Source: Novosphingobium sp. RL4
Lineage (GTDB): Bacteria > Pseudomonadota > Alphaproteobacteria > Sphingomonadales > Sphingomonadaceae
Reading direction: 5' to 3'
Assembly (NCBI RefSeq): GCF_035658495.1
Contig: NZ_CP141944.1
Span: forward strand, 2,816,001-2,880,000
DNA: 64,000 nt
Each line of letters starts with the position of its first letter. Positions within the stretch are counted from its first letter, which is position 1. The position numbers were made by a program, and so were the translations under genes. Below, one piece after another: positions 1 through 8,004 of the stretch. The notes under the pieces are model-generated. The model made no database searches. It had not been told where the DNA came from and saw only the letters and a program-made list of their open reading frames with translations.

Positions 1-1314
1 CGATCCGGTGAGCGGCGCCATGAATTCGCGCGCGGCGGGGAACACTGCATCCTTGCCCGCCACCGCGCCGTCCTTGCCGCTGGCACCGGCGCGCCGGGCG
101 ATGTGCTCGACCATGACGATCACGTCGTCGATCAGCAGGCCGACAGCCGCCGCGATGCCGCCCAGCGTCATGATGTTGAACGACATTCCGAGCGCACTGA
201 GCACCAGCACCGTGGCCGCCAGCGTGGCGGGAACCACGATCGCGGCCACCAGCGTCACGCGCCAGCTGCGCAGGAACCAGAGCAGCACCAGCCCGGCAAG
301 GACCAGGCCGATCAGCACCGCGTCGCGAACGCTCGCCACGGATTGCGTGACCAGTTCGCTCTGGTCGTACCAGTTCACCAGCCTGACGCCTGCAGGCAGC
401 TTCAGGGTCGCCAGCTTGGCCTGCACTTCCCGCGCGATCTGCACGGCATTGCCGTCCGGCTGCTCATAGATGTTGAAGAGCACCGCCGGCCGCCCATCCT
501 CGACGATGCGCTGCCATTGCGGCACGGTGCCGTTCTGGACGGTCGCCACGTCGCGCACGCGGACGATTCCGGCGGGGTCCGACTGGACGACGATATTGCC
601 GACCTGATCCGCGCCCGGCACGCTGCGGTCGGCGATCACCAGAGACAGGCGGCCGCGATCCTGCACCTGGCCCACCGCGCTGAGCACGTTGCCGCCCCGG
701 ATCGCGGCTGCAAGGTCCGCCATGGCGAGGTTGTGATCGGCAAGGCGCTGCGGATCGGCCAGAACCTGGACTTCGGCAGTCTCGCCGCCCTGCACACCCA
801 CGCGGGCAAGGCCGGGGATCGAGGACAGCAGCGGCGTGACCTGATAGCGCGCGAAGTCCTGCAGGGCGACCGGATCGGCGGTGTCGGAAACCAGCGCATA
901 GGAGATGATCGGGAACACCGTCGGGTCCATCCGGCGCACGTCGTACTGTGTTCCGGCGGGCAAGGTCGGCAGGATGCGGGCGATGGCGGAATCGACCATC
1001 AGCGTGCTCGACACCATGTCGCGGCCCCAGCCGAAGTCGATGGAGATCTGCGCCGAACCGCGACTGGTTTCCGAGCGCACGTCCTGCACACCGGGCACCG
1101 CGCGAATGGCTTCCTCCACCGGACGGGTCACCGTCAGCGCGGTCTGGTCGGCGGGACGGCTGCCTGCATCGAGATCGACGACGACGCGGGGAAACGAGAC
1201 TTGCGGAAACAACCCGATCGGCAGCGAGAACGCCGCGATCAGCCCGGCCAGCGCCATCGCCAGCGCAACCAGCACGAAGGCGCGCGATTGCGAGCGCAGC
1301 AGACGTTCGAGCAT
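1..1314 (-). CDS. RND efflux permease, N-terminal part (cut by window edge)
   Basis: Inner-membrane proton-driven pump of the RND superfamily, read on the minus strand from an ATG at 1314; the gene runs off the window at base 1, leaving the first 438 residues. Visible in order are TM1 (about residues 11-31), the porter region with the PVEEAIRAVPGV segment, and TM2 to TM4 from about residue 335. TM4 carries an Asp pair (D396, D397) at the place of the proton-relay aspartates of AcrB. The start ATG overlaps the stop of the adaptor gene (TGATG), so the two are translationally coupled. Sequence style is that of the broad HAE1/CusA-like group; substrate not predictable. Only the C-terminal half is missing, for reasons of window position. 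Confidence 0.93.
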   Translation of the reverse strand, partial: MLERLLRSQSRAFVLVALAMALAGLIAAFSLPIGLFPQVSFPRVVVDLDAGSRPADQTALTVTRPVEEAIRAVPGVQDVRSETSRGSAQISIDFGWGRDMVSSTLMVDSAIARILPTLPAGTQYDVRRMDPTVFPIISYALVSDTADPVALQDFARYQVTPLLSSIPGLARVGVQGGETAEVQVLADPQRLADHNLAMADLAAAIRGGNVLSAVGQVQDRGRLSLVIADRSVPGADQVGNIVVQSDPAGIVRVRDVATVQNGTVPQWQRIVEDGRPAVLFNIYEQPDGNAVQIAREVQAKLATLKLPAGVRLVNWYDQSELVTQSVASVRDAVLIGLVLAGLVLLWFLRSWRVTLVAAIVVPATLAATVLVLSALGMSFNIMTLGGIAAAVGLLIDDVIVMVEHIARRAGASGKDGAVAGKDAVFPAAREFMAPLTGS

Positions 1315-2342
1315 CAACGCCCCCACCGCACGGCATCGCCGTCGTTCACCTGATAGGCCCCCTCGACGATGATCGGCCGACGGGGATCTACCGGCCCGTC
1401 CACCACGTCACCCTCGGGGGAGGAAAGCCGGACCTGCACCGGCACGGCCTTGGCCTTGCCACCGGCCTCCTGGAAGATGCGCGCGGGGCCTCCTGCCGTG
1501 ACGACCGCCGCATGAGGCACGACCCATCCCGCCACGTCGCCGGTGCGGATGGCAACTTCCATGCCCTCTCCCGGCAGCAGCGCACCGGCCGGGAAGCCGA
1601 GGTCTACATCGACCATCCGTGTCTTCGGGTTGAGCATGCCGTCCACCCGCACCACCTTTCCGGCGATGCCGCCGCCGCCCGAAAGGCGTTTCATGCTGGC
1701 CGCCTGCCCGGGAGCCACGCCGCCCCGCTCCGCGGGATCGATGCCGACGGTCACGACTATTCCGCCCTGACGGGCAAGGGTCATGATCGCAGCGCCGGGC
1801 TGCAAGCGATCGCCGCTCGCGGCCGTAACCGAAGTGACGATACCGGCGAACGGCGCCGTGAGCGTCTGAACCGACCTGCCCGCGCCTTCGGCCGCAAGCG
1901 CGGCCAGCGCGGTGCGCGCATCGGCAACTGCCTTGTCTGCCTGGACGAGCTGGTCGGACGTCGCAAGTTGCTGGGACAGGAGCTGCGCGGCCGAGCGGCG
2001 CTGCTTCTCTGCCGCCGCAAGGGCATCGGCGGCTTGCAGGTAGGCGCTCCTTGCGGAAGGCGCGACGGCGAAGGTGCCCAGCACCTGCCCCGCCCGCACC
2101 GCAGTGCCCTGCGTCACCGCCAGTGAAGTGAGCTGTCCGGGCTGCGCCATGCTGATGGAGGATGTACCCGCCTCGGACGGCGAGGCGGAGCCATAGGCGG
2201 TGATCGTGGCTGGAAGCGCCCCGCGCACCGGCCGCACGACCGTGACGAGGACGCTTGGCGTCCTGTCGGGCTCCGAAGGGCCGCTCCCGCAGGCGCTGAG
2301 TACCAGCAGGGTAGCGGCAATCGGGAAATGCATGATTTTCAA
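1314..2342 (-). CDS. RND efflux periplasmic adaptor (membrane fusion protein), lipoprotein
   Basis: Periplasmic adaptor that joins the RND permease to the outer-membrane factor. 342 residues. The N-terminus is a lipoprotein signal with lipobox LSAC, lipidated Cys at residue 18. Downstream comes the split barrel-sandwich (lipoyl-like) domain around a short alanine-rich coiled-coil hairpin, then beta-barrel and membrane-proximal domains, the standard HlyD/MFP order. It overlaps the outer-membrane factor gene by 4 bases (ATGA type) and the permease by one, giving a tight three-gene operon. Family assignment is firm; the exported compound is unknown. Confidence 0.93.
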   Translation of the reverse strand: MKIMHFPIAATLLVLSACGSGPSEPDRTPSVLVTVVRPVRGALPATITAYGSASPSEAGTSSISMAQPGQLTSLAVTQGTAVRAGQVLGTFAVAPSARSAYLQAADALAAAEKQRRSAAQLLSQQLATSDQLVQADKAVADARTALAALAAEGAGRSVQTLTAPFAGIVTSVTAASGDRLQPGAAIMTLARQGGIVVTVGIDPAERGGVAPGQAASMKRLSGGGGIAGKVVRVDGMLNPKTRMVDVDLGFPAGALLPGEGMEVAIRTGDVAGWVVPHAAVVTAGGPARIFQEAGGKAKAVPVQVRLSSPEGDVVDGPVDPRRPIIVEGAYQVNDGDAVRWGR

Positions 2343-3670
2343 GGGTTCACTCCGGGTTCCGGGGCGGGCTCCGAGGGAAGGTCGGCAGTGGGCAGCCCGG
2401 CCCCCGTAAGCGTCAGGATCGCGATCTTGCGGTCCAGCAGGGCAGCTTCCAGCGTCATCGCTTCCTGTTCCTTGGCGAAGCGGTTCGCGGCGAGATCGAG
2501 GTAGGCGCGCTCATCGAGGTTCGATGCGGAGAAAGCGGTCCTTGCCCGTTCCGCAGCCATGCGGGCGGCAGGAAGGTCGCGGCGCACATTTTCGAGCTGG
2601 GCCGCGAGTTGTTCCGTCTCCGCCAGCAAAGCGCCGACTTCGCCGACAGTCGCCGCCAGACGCGCGGCATACTCGGCATGAAGCCTGGCCCGCGTCGCAT
2701 TGGCGATGGCGATGTTGCCCTGCCCGCGGTCGAAGATCGGCAGGCCGAGGGTGACGTTGGGGCCGCCGCTGACCACTTTGGAATTGTCGCTCGCCGCGCT
2801 GCCGCCCAGCACGAAGTCCGGGAACTGCGACAGGATGGCTTGCCGGACGGACTCGTCAGCAGAGGCATAGCCCATGCGCAGGGCGAGCAGATCCGGGCGC
2901 CGACCTGGCAGGTCGGCAAGGGTCGCCCTGATTTGCGCAGGATCGAAAGGCGGCAGCTCCGCCTTGTCCGCCAGCGCGATCACCGCATCGGGCCGGAGCC
3001 CGAGCAGGGCATTGAGCTGATGGCGCAGGGCAAGCTGGTTCTGATCGAGCGCATCGAGCGCGGCGCGGGCCGATTGCAGCGCCACGCGATCGGGCGCGAC
3101 GGTGCTCAAGGTCACGGTCCGCGCGGCCAGCGCGGTCTCCAGCCGGGCGTTCCTGCTGCGGAGCAGTTCATAGGCCTCGACGTAGACCGGGCGGCTGCGC
3201 GCGCCCATTATCAGGCTCGCCGCGAGTTGGCGGGCCTTTCCGGCAACCTGCCACTCCTGCCAGACCACGTCTGCGGCGACCTGCCGCTCGCTGTCCGATG
3301 CGGCGCGGCGCCGCGACTTGTAGGTGATCAGCGCCTTGATGTCCTGCGCGATGCCGATGTTCCAGCCCGGCACCGTGCCCGCACCGGACAGAAGCGGAAG
3401 AAAGGCGGCAGACAACGACGGATTGGGCAGCAGGCCCGCCTGCCTCGTCTGCCCCGAGGCGACCGCCCTGCCCGCCCGGACGGCCTGGAGATCGGGATTG
3501 TTCGCCAGCGCCAGCAATGCCACCTCGTTCACCGAAAGCGGCGCGGACGGCGCCTCGCCGGACAGGCCCTGCACATCGCTTGCCAGCGGCGCCGAAGTCG
3601 GCAGCGGAAGCGGCGTGTAATGCGCGCAGCCGCTGACCGTGGCCACGGCGATGCCGATCAGAACCTTCAT
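2339..3670 (-). CDS. TolC-family outer-membrane efflux lipoprotein
   Basis: Outer-membrane channel of the tripartite pump, first gene of the operon. The frame is open to 3754 but the ATG at 3670 is preferred: it gives a compact lipoprotein signal MKVLIGIAVATVSGC with lipidated Cys15, while the longer form has a charged non-signal leader. The protein is then 443 residues, normal for the family. Two TolC/OEP repeats are recognisable, each rich in Ala, Leu and Arg with long amphipathic helices, plus the NPDLQAVR segment near the first repeat. The stop overlaps the adaptor start. Confidence 0.92.
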   Translation of the reverse strand: MKVLIGIAVATVSGCAHYTPLPLPTSAPLASDVQGLSGEAPSAPLSVNEVALLALANNPDLQAVRAGRAVASGQTRQAGLLPNPSLSAAFLPLLSGAGTVPGWNIGIAQDIKALITYKSRRRAASDSERQVAADVVWQEWQVAGKARQLAASLIMGARSRPVYVEAYELLRSRNARLETALAARTVTLSTVAPDRVALQSARAALDALDQNQLALRHQLNALLGLRPDAVIALADKAELPPFDPAQIRATLADLPGRRPDLLALRMGYASADESVRQAILSQFPDFVLGGSAASDNSKVVSGGPNVTLGLPIFDRGQGNIAIANATRARLHAEYAARLAATVGEVGALLAETEQLAAQLENVRRDLPAARMAAERARTAFSASNLDERAYLDLAANRFAKEQEAMTLEAALLDRKIAILTLTGAGLPTADLPSEPAPEPGVNP

Positions 3671-3942
3671 CGCGCCCCGGATCAGGACGGGACCAAGGGG
3701 ATGCGGACGCATGGCGGCGAAAGAGCGTGCCACGGCGCTATGCCTGTTCCGCAAGGACGATCTTCGATGCGCTGCATGCCATTATCGCCAATCACCTCCG
3801 GCAAGACCTTCGGACGCGTAATAAGAGCAGGTACATTCGCCCAAGGTGAGCCGAATGTTAGGAATTCCCAACTTGCATGGCGATGCCGAGTGTGCGCCAT
3901 AATGGAGGCGATACAAGTACCTGCCGCGGAGAACGGGCCGAG
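3671..3942. promoter_or_regulatory. Divergent promoter region between efflux operon and two-component system
   Basis: 272 bases separate the divergent outer-membrane factor and response regulator genes. They contain a 7-base inverted repeat with 12-base spacer, ACATTCG at 3833-3839 and CGAATGT at 3852-3858, in a locally AT-richer stretch. A weak -35/-10 like pair toward the regulator is TTGCAT (3873-3878) and CATAAT (3898-3903), with a long 19-base spacer. The placement suits a response-regulator operator serving both directions. This is inference from position only. Confidence 0.4.
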
Positions 3943-4617
3943 ATGAAAATCCTCTTCCTCGAGGATGATGAAGAGCTGCAAAGGCACGTCGGACGATCGC
4001 TCGAATCCGCGGGCCATGTGATCGACGGCTGCAGCTCTGGCGCCGACGCGCTGTTCATGGCGACGAGCGGCCAGTACGATGTGCTGGTGCTCGATCGCAT
4101 GGTCCCGGGCGTTGACGGCCTCAGCGTGATGAAGGCGCTGCGTGCCGCCGGCATTCGCACGCCGGTCCTGCTGCTGACGGCGATGGATGGCGTGGACGAC
4201 CGGGTCCAGGGCCTCGAAGCGGGTGCCGACGATTATCTCGTGAAGCCGTTTGCCGTATCGGAACTGGTGGCGCGCCTCAATGCGCTGCTGCGGCGACCTC
4301 CGATTCCCGACGCCGTAGCGGTCCTGAAAGTCGCCGATCTGGAAGTGGACCTGATCCGCCGCACCGTGATGCGCGCGGGCGGAAAGATCGAACTGCAGGC
4401 GCAGGAGTTAAAGCTGCTCGAATACCTCATGCGCCACGCCGGCGAACTGGTGACGCGCACGATGTTGCTGGAGAACGTCTGGTCGTTCCACTTCGATCCG
4501 CGCAGCAACATCATAGAGAGCCACATGAGCCGGCTGCGCACCAAGGTGGATCGCGGCTTCGATCGCGAATTGATCCAGACGGTCCGGGGGGCGGGATATC
4601 GGATCGACGGTGGCTGA
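3943..4617 (+). CDS. OmpR/PhoB-family response regulator
   Basis: DNA-binding response regulator, 224 residues. The ATG at 3943 is chosen because the conserved receiver start MKILFLEDDEE begins there and GGAG lies upstream. Receiver domain: acidic pair at residues 8-9, phosphoacceptor D51 in LVLDRMVPG, and the switch Lys in LVKPF. The C-terminal winged helix includes LKLLEYLMRHAG and ends in the typical TVRGAGYRI motif. The stop overlaps the GTG start of the kinase gene, so they are cotranslated. It lies divergent to the RND pump and probably controls it; whether it also acts on the glycan genes downstream is unknown. Confidence 0.95.
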   Translation: MKILFLEDDEELQRHVGRSLESAGHVIDGCSSGADALFMATSGQYDVLVLDRMVPGVDGLSVMKALRAAGIRTPVLLLTAMDGVDDRVQGLEAGADDYLVKPFAVSELVARLNALLRRPPIPDAVAVLKVADLEVDLIRRTVMRAGGKIELQAQELKLLEYLMRHAGELVTRTMLLENVWSFHFDPRSNIIESHMSRLRTKVDRGFDRELIQTVRGAGYRIDGG

Positions 4618-6043
4618 GCCGCTTAGCCGCAATGTCCTGCGCAGCGGGGCGTTCCGCTTCGCCGTGCTGTTTGCCGCCGTCTTCGCGGTGGGCTCGCTGC
4701 TCGTGCTCGTGGCGGTGCAGCGCCAGATCGAAGGCTATGCCGTCGCGGCAACGGACGGGACTCTCAGCAACGAAGCCAAGGTGCTGGCATCGGAATATCG
4801 GGCACTCGGCCTTTCCGGCCTCACCGACGCCATCCGCCGCCATTCCCACACCGGCAAAGATCCCCAGTTCCGGTTCCGCCTGGTGCGCGGCGACGGCATC
4901 CGGATCGCGGGCGACCTGCCCTCCGGCGTCCGGCTCGACGGGCGCGGCACGCTCAGCGTCCGGGAAGTCAACGTGGCCGTGCGGGGCGAGGCGATGGAAA
5001 CCTTCCAGACCCTCGGCACAGCCTTGCCGGACGGGCTCCATCTTGTGGTTGCCACGGACACGTTCGATGTCCGCGCGCTGATGGCGCGGCTGCGGGCGTT
5101 CACGCTGGCCTGCGGGGTCGGCATTACCCTGTTCGCGCTGGTCGGAGGCTACTTCGTCGGCAGTCTGTTCGTGCGCCGTCTGCACGGGGTCAACACTTCG
5201 GTGAGCAGGATCATGGCCGGGGCCATGGACGAGCGGCTTCCGGCCATCGGCATGGGGCCCGAGTTCGACGAATTGTCCAGCAACCTCAATCTCATGCTCG
5301 ACCGCATCCAGGGCCTGATGGAGGGCCTGCGCCAGGTATCTACCGACATCGCGCACGACCTGAGAACCCCTCTCACCCGTCTCCGCCAGCAGCTGGAGGC
5401 CCTACGCGGCCAGCAGACGATCGATGCCTACGATGCCGGCATCGACGTTTCGCTGGAGCAGACCGACGAAATCCTCGCCATCTTCCGGGCCTTGCTGCGC
5501 ATCGGCACGCTGGAGGGCGGCGCCGGACGCGGCAGGCTCGCCCCGGTGGACATCAGCGAGATCGTGGAACGGGTGGGGCTGGCTTACGAGCCGGTCGCGG
5601 AAGATGCCGGCAAGCGTCTGGAGACCTGCATCGAGCCGGGACTTGCGGTGCTGGGCGATGGCGAATTGCTGGCCCAGATGTTCACCAACCTGGTGGAAAA
5701 CGCGCTGATCCACACACCGCCGGGAACGCGGCTGACCCTGCGCGTCGCGCATCGCGGCGGATCGGTGCTTGCCGAAGTGGCCGACGACGGCCCCGGCATC
5801 CCGCCCGAGGAGCGCGACAAGGTGCTGGTCCGGTTCTACCGCCTGGACGCGAGCCGCAGCACACCGGGTTCCGGCCTCGGCCTGTCGCTGGTGCGCGCCA
5901 TCGCGGCCCTGCATGACGCCCCGCTTCTGCTGGAGGACAATCGGCCCGGCCTGCGAATAAGCGTGAGGTTCCAGCTTTCCGGCGGTTCCGGTGAAATTCT
6001 GATGGAACATGCACGGTTGCCGAAGCCGGGCAGCGAGCTATGA
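4610..6043 (+). CDS. Two-component sensor histidine kinase
   Basis: Inner-membrane sensor kinase partnered with the preceding regulator, 477 residues, GTG start inside the regulator's last codons. TM1 at about residues 15-36, a periplasmic sensor of about 120 residues, TM2 at about 163-185, then HAMP. The dimerisation and phosphoacceptor helix has H249 in STDIAHDLRTPL. The ATPase domain shows the N box (FTNLVENAL), the G1 box (DDGPGIPP) and the G2 box (GSGLGLSL). All catalytic motifs are intact. The sensor domain gives no clear ligand hint. Confidence 0.95.
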   Translation: MAEPLSRNVLRSGAFRFAVLFAAVFAVGSLLVLVAVQRQIEGYAVAATDGTLSNEAKVLASEYRALGLSGLTDAIRRHSHTGKDPQFRFRLVRGDGIRIAGDLPSGVRLDGRGTLSVREVNVAVRGEAMETFQTLGTALPDGLHLVVATDTFDVRALMARLRAFTLACGVGITLFALVGGYFVGSLFVRRLHGVNTSVSRIMAGAMDERLPAIGMGPEFDELSSNLNLMLDRIQGLMEGLRQVSTDIAHDLRTPLTRLRQQLEALRGQQTIDAYDAGIDVSLEQTDEILAIFRALLRIGTLEGGAGRGRLAPVDISEIVERVGLAYEPVAEDAGKRLETCIEPGLAVLGDGELLAQMFTNLVENALIHTPPGTRLTLRVAHRGGSVLAEVADDGPGIPPEERDKVLVRFYRLDASRSTPGSGLGLSLVRAIAALHDAPLLLEDNRPGLRISVRFQLSGGSGEILMEHARLPKPGSEL

Positions 6044-6049
6044 GGGCCC

Positions 6050-6946
6050 ATGCCTAGACGCAAGGACATCTGGCAGTGCGGATTGCTGCCGCACCCGGCA
6101 AGCCGGGTGCTCGCGGCGGACTATGCCGCAGCGGACATCGTGTGGTTCCCGCAGGAACCCGCGTTCACCTTCCTGGCCGACCCTTTCGGCTTCGACGACG
6201 GCAACCGGCTTCACGTCTTTGCCGAGCAATACGATTACCGCACACGTCACGGGGTGATCGAACGGCTGACGTTCGACCGGAGCTTCACGCTGATCGATCG
6301 CCGACTGGTGCTGGAGGAGCCCTGGCACTTGTCCTATCCGCAAGTCTTTCAGGGCGAAGGCGCGGTCTGGATGCTGCCGGAGGCGCATCGCTCGGGCAAG
6401 TTGACGCTCTATCGCGGCGATGACGCGCTGGACCGCTGGCGCCCGGAATGCACGATCGAGGTGGACTGCCTGCCAGTCGACGCATCGATCCTGCGACATG
6501 AGGGCCGATGGTGGCTGTTCTATTCGTCGGCCGAAAGTCGCGACACCAAGCTGGGCACGCTTCACGTCGCCTGGGCGGATACACTCACGGGCCGGTGGAC
6601 GCCGCACCCCGGCAATCCGGTGCGACGCGGGCGGCAATCCTCGCGCCCCGGCGGAACCCCGCTGGTCGTGGAGGGGCGCATCATGCTCCCGACGCAGGAC
6701 TGCATGCGGACTTACGGCGGCGCGATCCGTCCGCTCTGGATCGATCGCCTCGACGAGACCGGATTCTCGGCCGAAGCAGGCGATGCGATGGCGATCCCCT
6801 CCGGTCCTTCGGGCCGGTACGAAGGCATGCATACCCTGAGCGCGTGCGGCGCCGTCACCCTCATCGATGTGAAGACCATCGACCGTTCGCTGGCGGGCAT
6901 GGCGCTCGATCTCAAACGGGCGGCGGGGCGATACGCTCGCAGATAG
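6050..6946 (+). CDS. Beta-propeller protein, GH43/GINT1_N-like
   Basis: 298 residues, ATG 6 bases after the kinase stop and behind a GAGGG ribosome site, so probably third gene of the two-component operon. The repeated blade pattern (FLADPFGF, LSYPQVFQ, VDASILRHEGRWWLFY, SSRPGGTPLV) is that of the five-bladed propeller seen in glycosyl hydrolase family 43 and in the N-terminal domain of glucosamine inositolphosphorylceramide transferase-like proteins. Such proteins often sit in bacterial surface-polysaccharide loci. No signal peptide, so cytoplasmic. The 3' end overlaps the convergent glycosyltransferase gene by 35 bases. Sugar-related role is likely; exact reaction unknown. Confidence 0.7.
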   Translation: MPRRKDIWQCGLLPHPASRVLAADYAAADIVWFPQEPAFTFLADPFGFDDGNRLHVFAEQYDYRTRHGVIERLTFDRSFTLIDRRLVLEEPWHLSYPQVFQGEGAVWMLPEAHRSGKLTLYRGDDALDRWRPECTIEVDCLPVDASILRHEGRWWLFYSSAESRDTKLGTLHVAWADTLTGRWTPHPGNPVRRGRQSSRPGGTPLVVEGRIMLPTQDCMRTYGGAIRPLWIDRLDETGFSAEAGDAMAIPSGPSGRYEGMHTLSACGAVTLIDVKTIDRSLAGMALDLKRAAGRYARR

Positions 6947-8000
6947 CAGTCCCCGCGCGCGCGAAGTTCGCCGGAGAAAAGCGGGCGAGCATATCCCGGC
7001 GGCTTGCCTGCCCCATGTCGGCCAGCCTGCTGGGATAGCTCAGCGCCTGACGCAGGTTCTCGGCGAGCGCGGCGGGGCTTTCCGGCGGACAGAGCCAGCC
7101 TGTCTCGAAAGGCCTTACCGAATGGACCAGTTCGCCCACGCTGGAGGCGATGACGGGAAGGCCTGCGGTAAGCCCCTCATGCGCCGCGATGCAGAACCCT
7201 TCCGAACGGGAAGGCTGCACGTAGAGGTGCCGCGTTGCCAGAAATCGCTTTGGATCCTCGGCATAGCCCGGCAAGCGAATGTCGCCGATCCTCGCCGCCT
7301 TCGCCTGTGCCTCCAGCGCGCCGCGCTCGCTTCCCTCGCCGGCGATGTCCAGCGTCCAGGGCACCGGCGCCGTAAAGCCGTTCTGCCGCAACCGCGCCAG
7401 CGCCTCGATCAGGACATCGTAGCCCTTTACCGGATGAAGCCGGCCGAGGCTGCCGATCCGCAGCACCTGCCCCGGCTGCCAGGCCCGGGCGACCGGCATT
7501 CGCGGATCGACGGCGTAGATCGGCCAGGTCGCGATCCGTTCCGGCCTTATCCCGAGCCGGTCCTTCATGAACCCGGCAACGGTCTGCGAATCCGCGACCC
7601 ACAGCCTCGCCCGCGGTTGCAGCGCGCGCAGCAGGCGGAGGTTCCACGGCTTGAGGAAGGCAGCGTGCTGCCAGCAGACGACCGGCAGGCCCAGCCTCGG
7701 GCCGGCCAGCAGGCCCAGCGCCGTCGCCCGGCTCAGCGAGGTCCACAAGTGCGTGGCGTGCCATGCCCTCAACTCGCGCAGGAGCCAGCGCAGCGCCTGT
7801 GCGTGGTCCTTGTCGCCGCCGTCACGCACGCAGGGGGCGAGCCCGGCGGCTTCCATCGCGGCAAGCGCCCTGCCGTCCCGCCGGGTCAGCGCGAAGACGC
7901 GAACCGTGGCCCCGGCCTCTGCCAGCACCCGCGCGATCGACGGCACCGGCAGCGCCGCGCCGCCGCCTTCCACCGAATTGATGATATAGGCGATCCGCAT
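6912..8000 (-). CDS. GT4-family glycosyltransferase
   Basis: GT-B fold, retaining glycosyltransferase, 362 residues from the ATG at 8000 (the frame is open further but MRIAYIINSVEGGGA is the classic family N-terminus). The donor-site E-x7-E motif is present in SEGFCIAAHEG, with GRLHPVKGYDVLIEAL before it, both typical of GT4. It starts 4 bases after the flippase stop, is last in the minus-strand glycan run, and overlaps convergently with the propeller gene. Expected to add a sugar to a lipid-linked glycan on the cytoplasmic face. Sugar specificity unknown. Confidence 0.9.
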   Translation of the reverse strand: MRIAYIINSVEGGGAALPVPSIARVLAEAGATVRVFALTRRDGRALAAMEAAGLAPCVRDGGDKDHAQALRWLLRELRAWHATHLWTSLSRATALGLLAGPRLGLPVVCWQHAAFLKPWNLRLLRALQPRARLWVADSQTVAGFMKDRLGIRPERIATWPIYAVDPRMPVARAWQPGQVLRIGSLGRLHPVKGYDVLIEALARLRQNGFTAPVPWTLDIAGEGSERGALEAQAKAARIGDIRLPGYAEDPKRFLATRHLYVQPSRSEGFCIAAHEGLTAGLPVIASSVGELVHSVRPFETGWLCPPESPAALAENLRQALSYPSRLADMGQASRRDMLARFSPANFARAGTAICERIAPPPV

Positions 8001-8004
8001 CGTC

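Noticed and set aside
464..1336. Long minus-strand open frame over the RND permease
   Set aside because: Its product is Arg/Ala/Gly-rich with no domain, and the RND permease is read in another frame of the same strand with clear motifs.
2609..3946. 445-residue plus-strand open frame over the outer-membrane factor
   Set aside because: Shadow of the TolC-family gene; Arg/Gly-rich, no domain.
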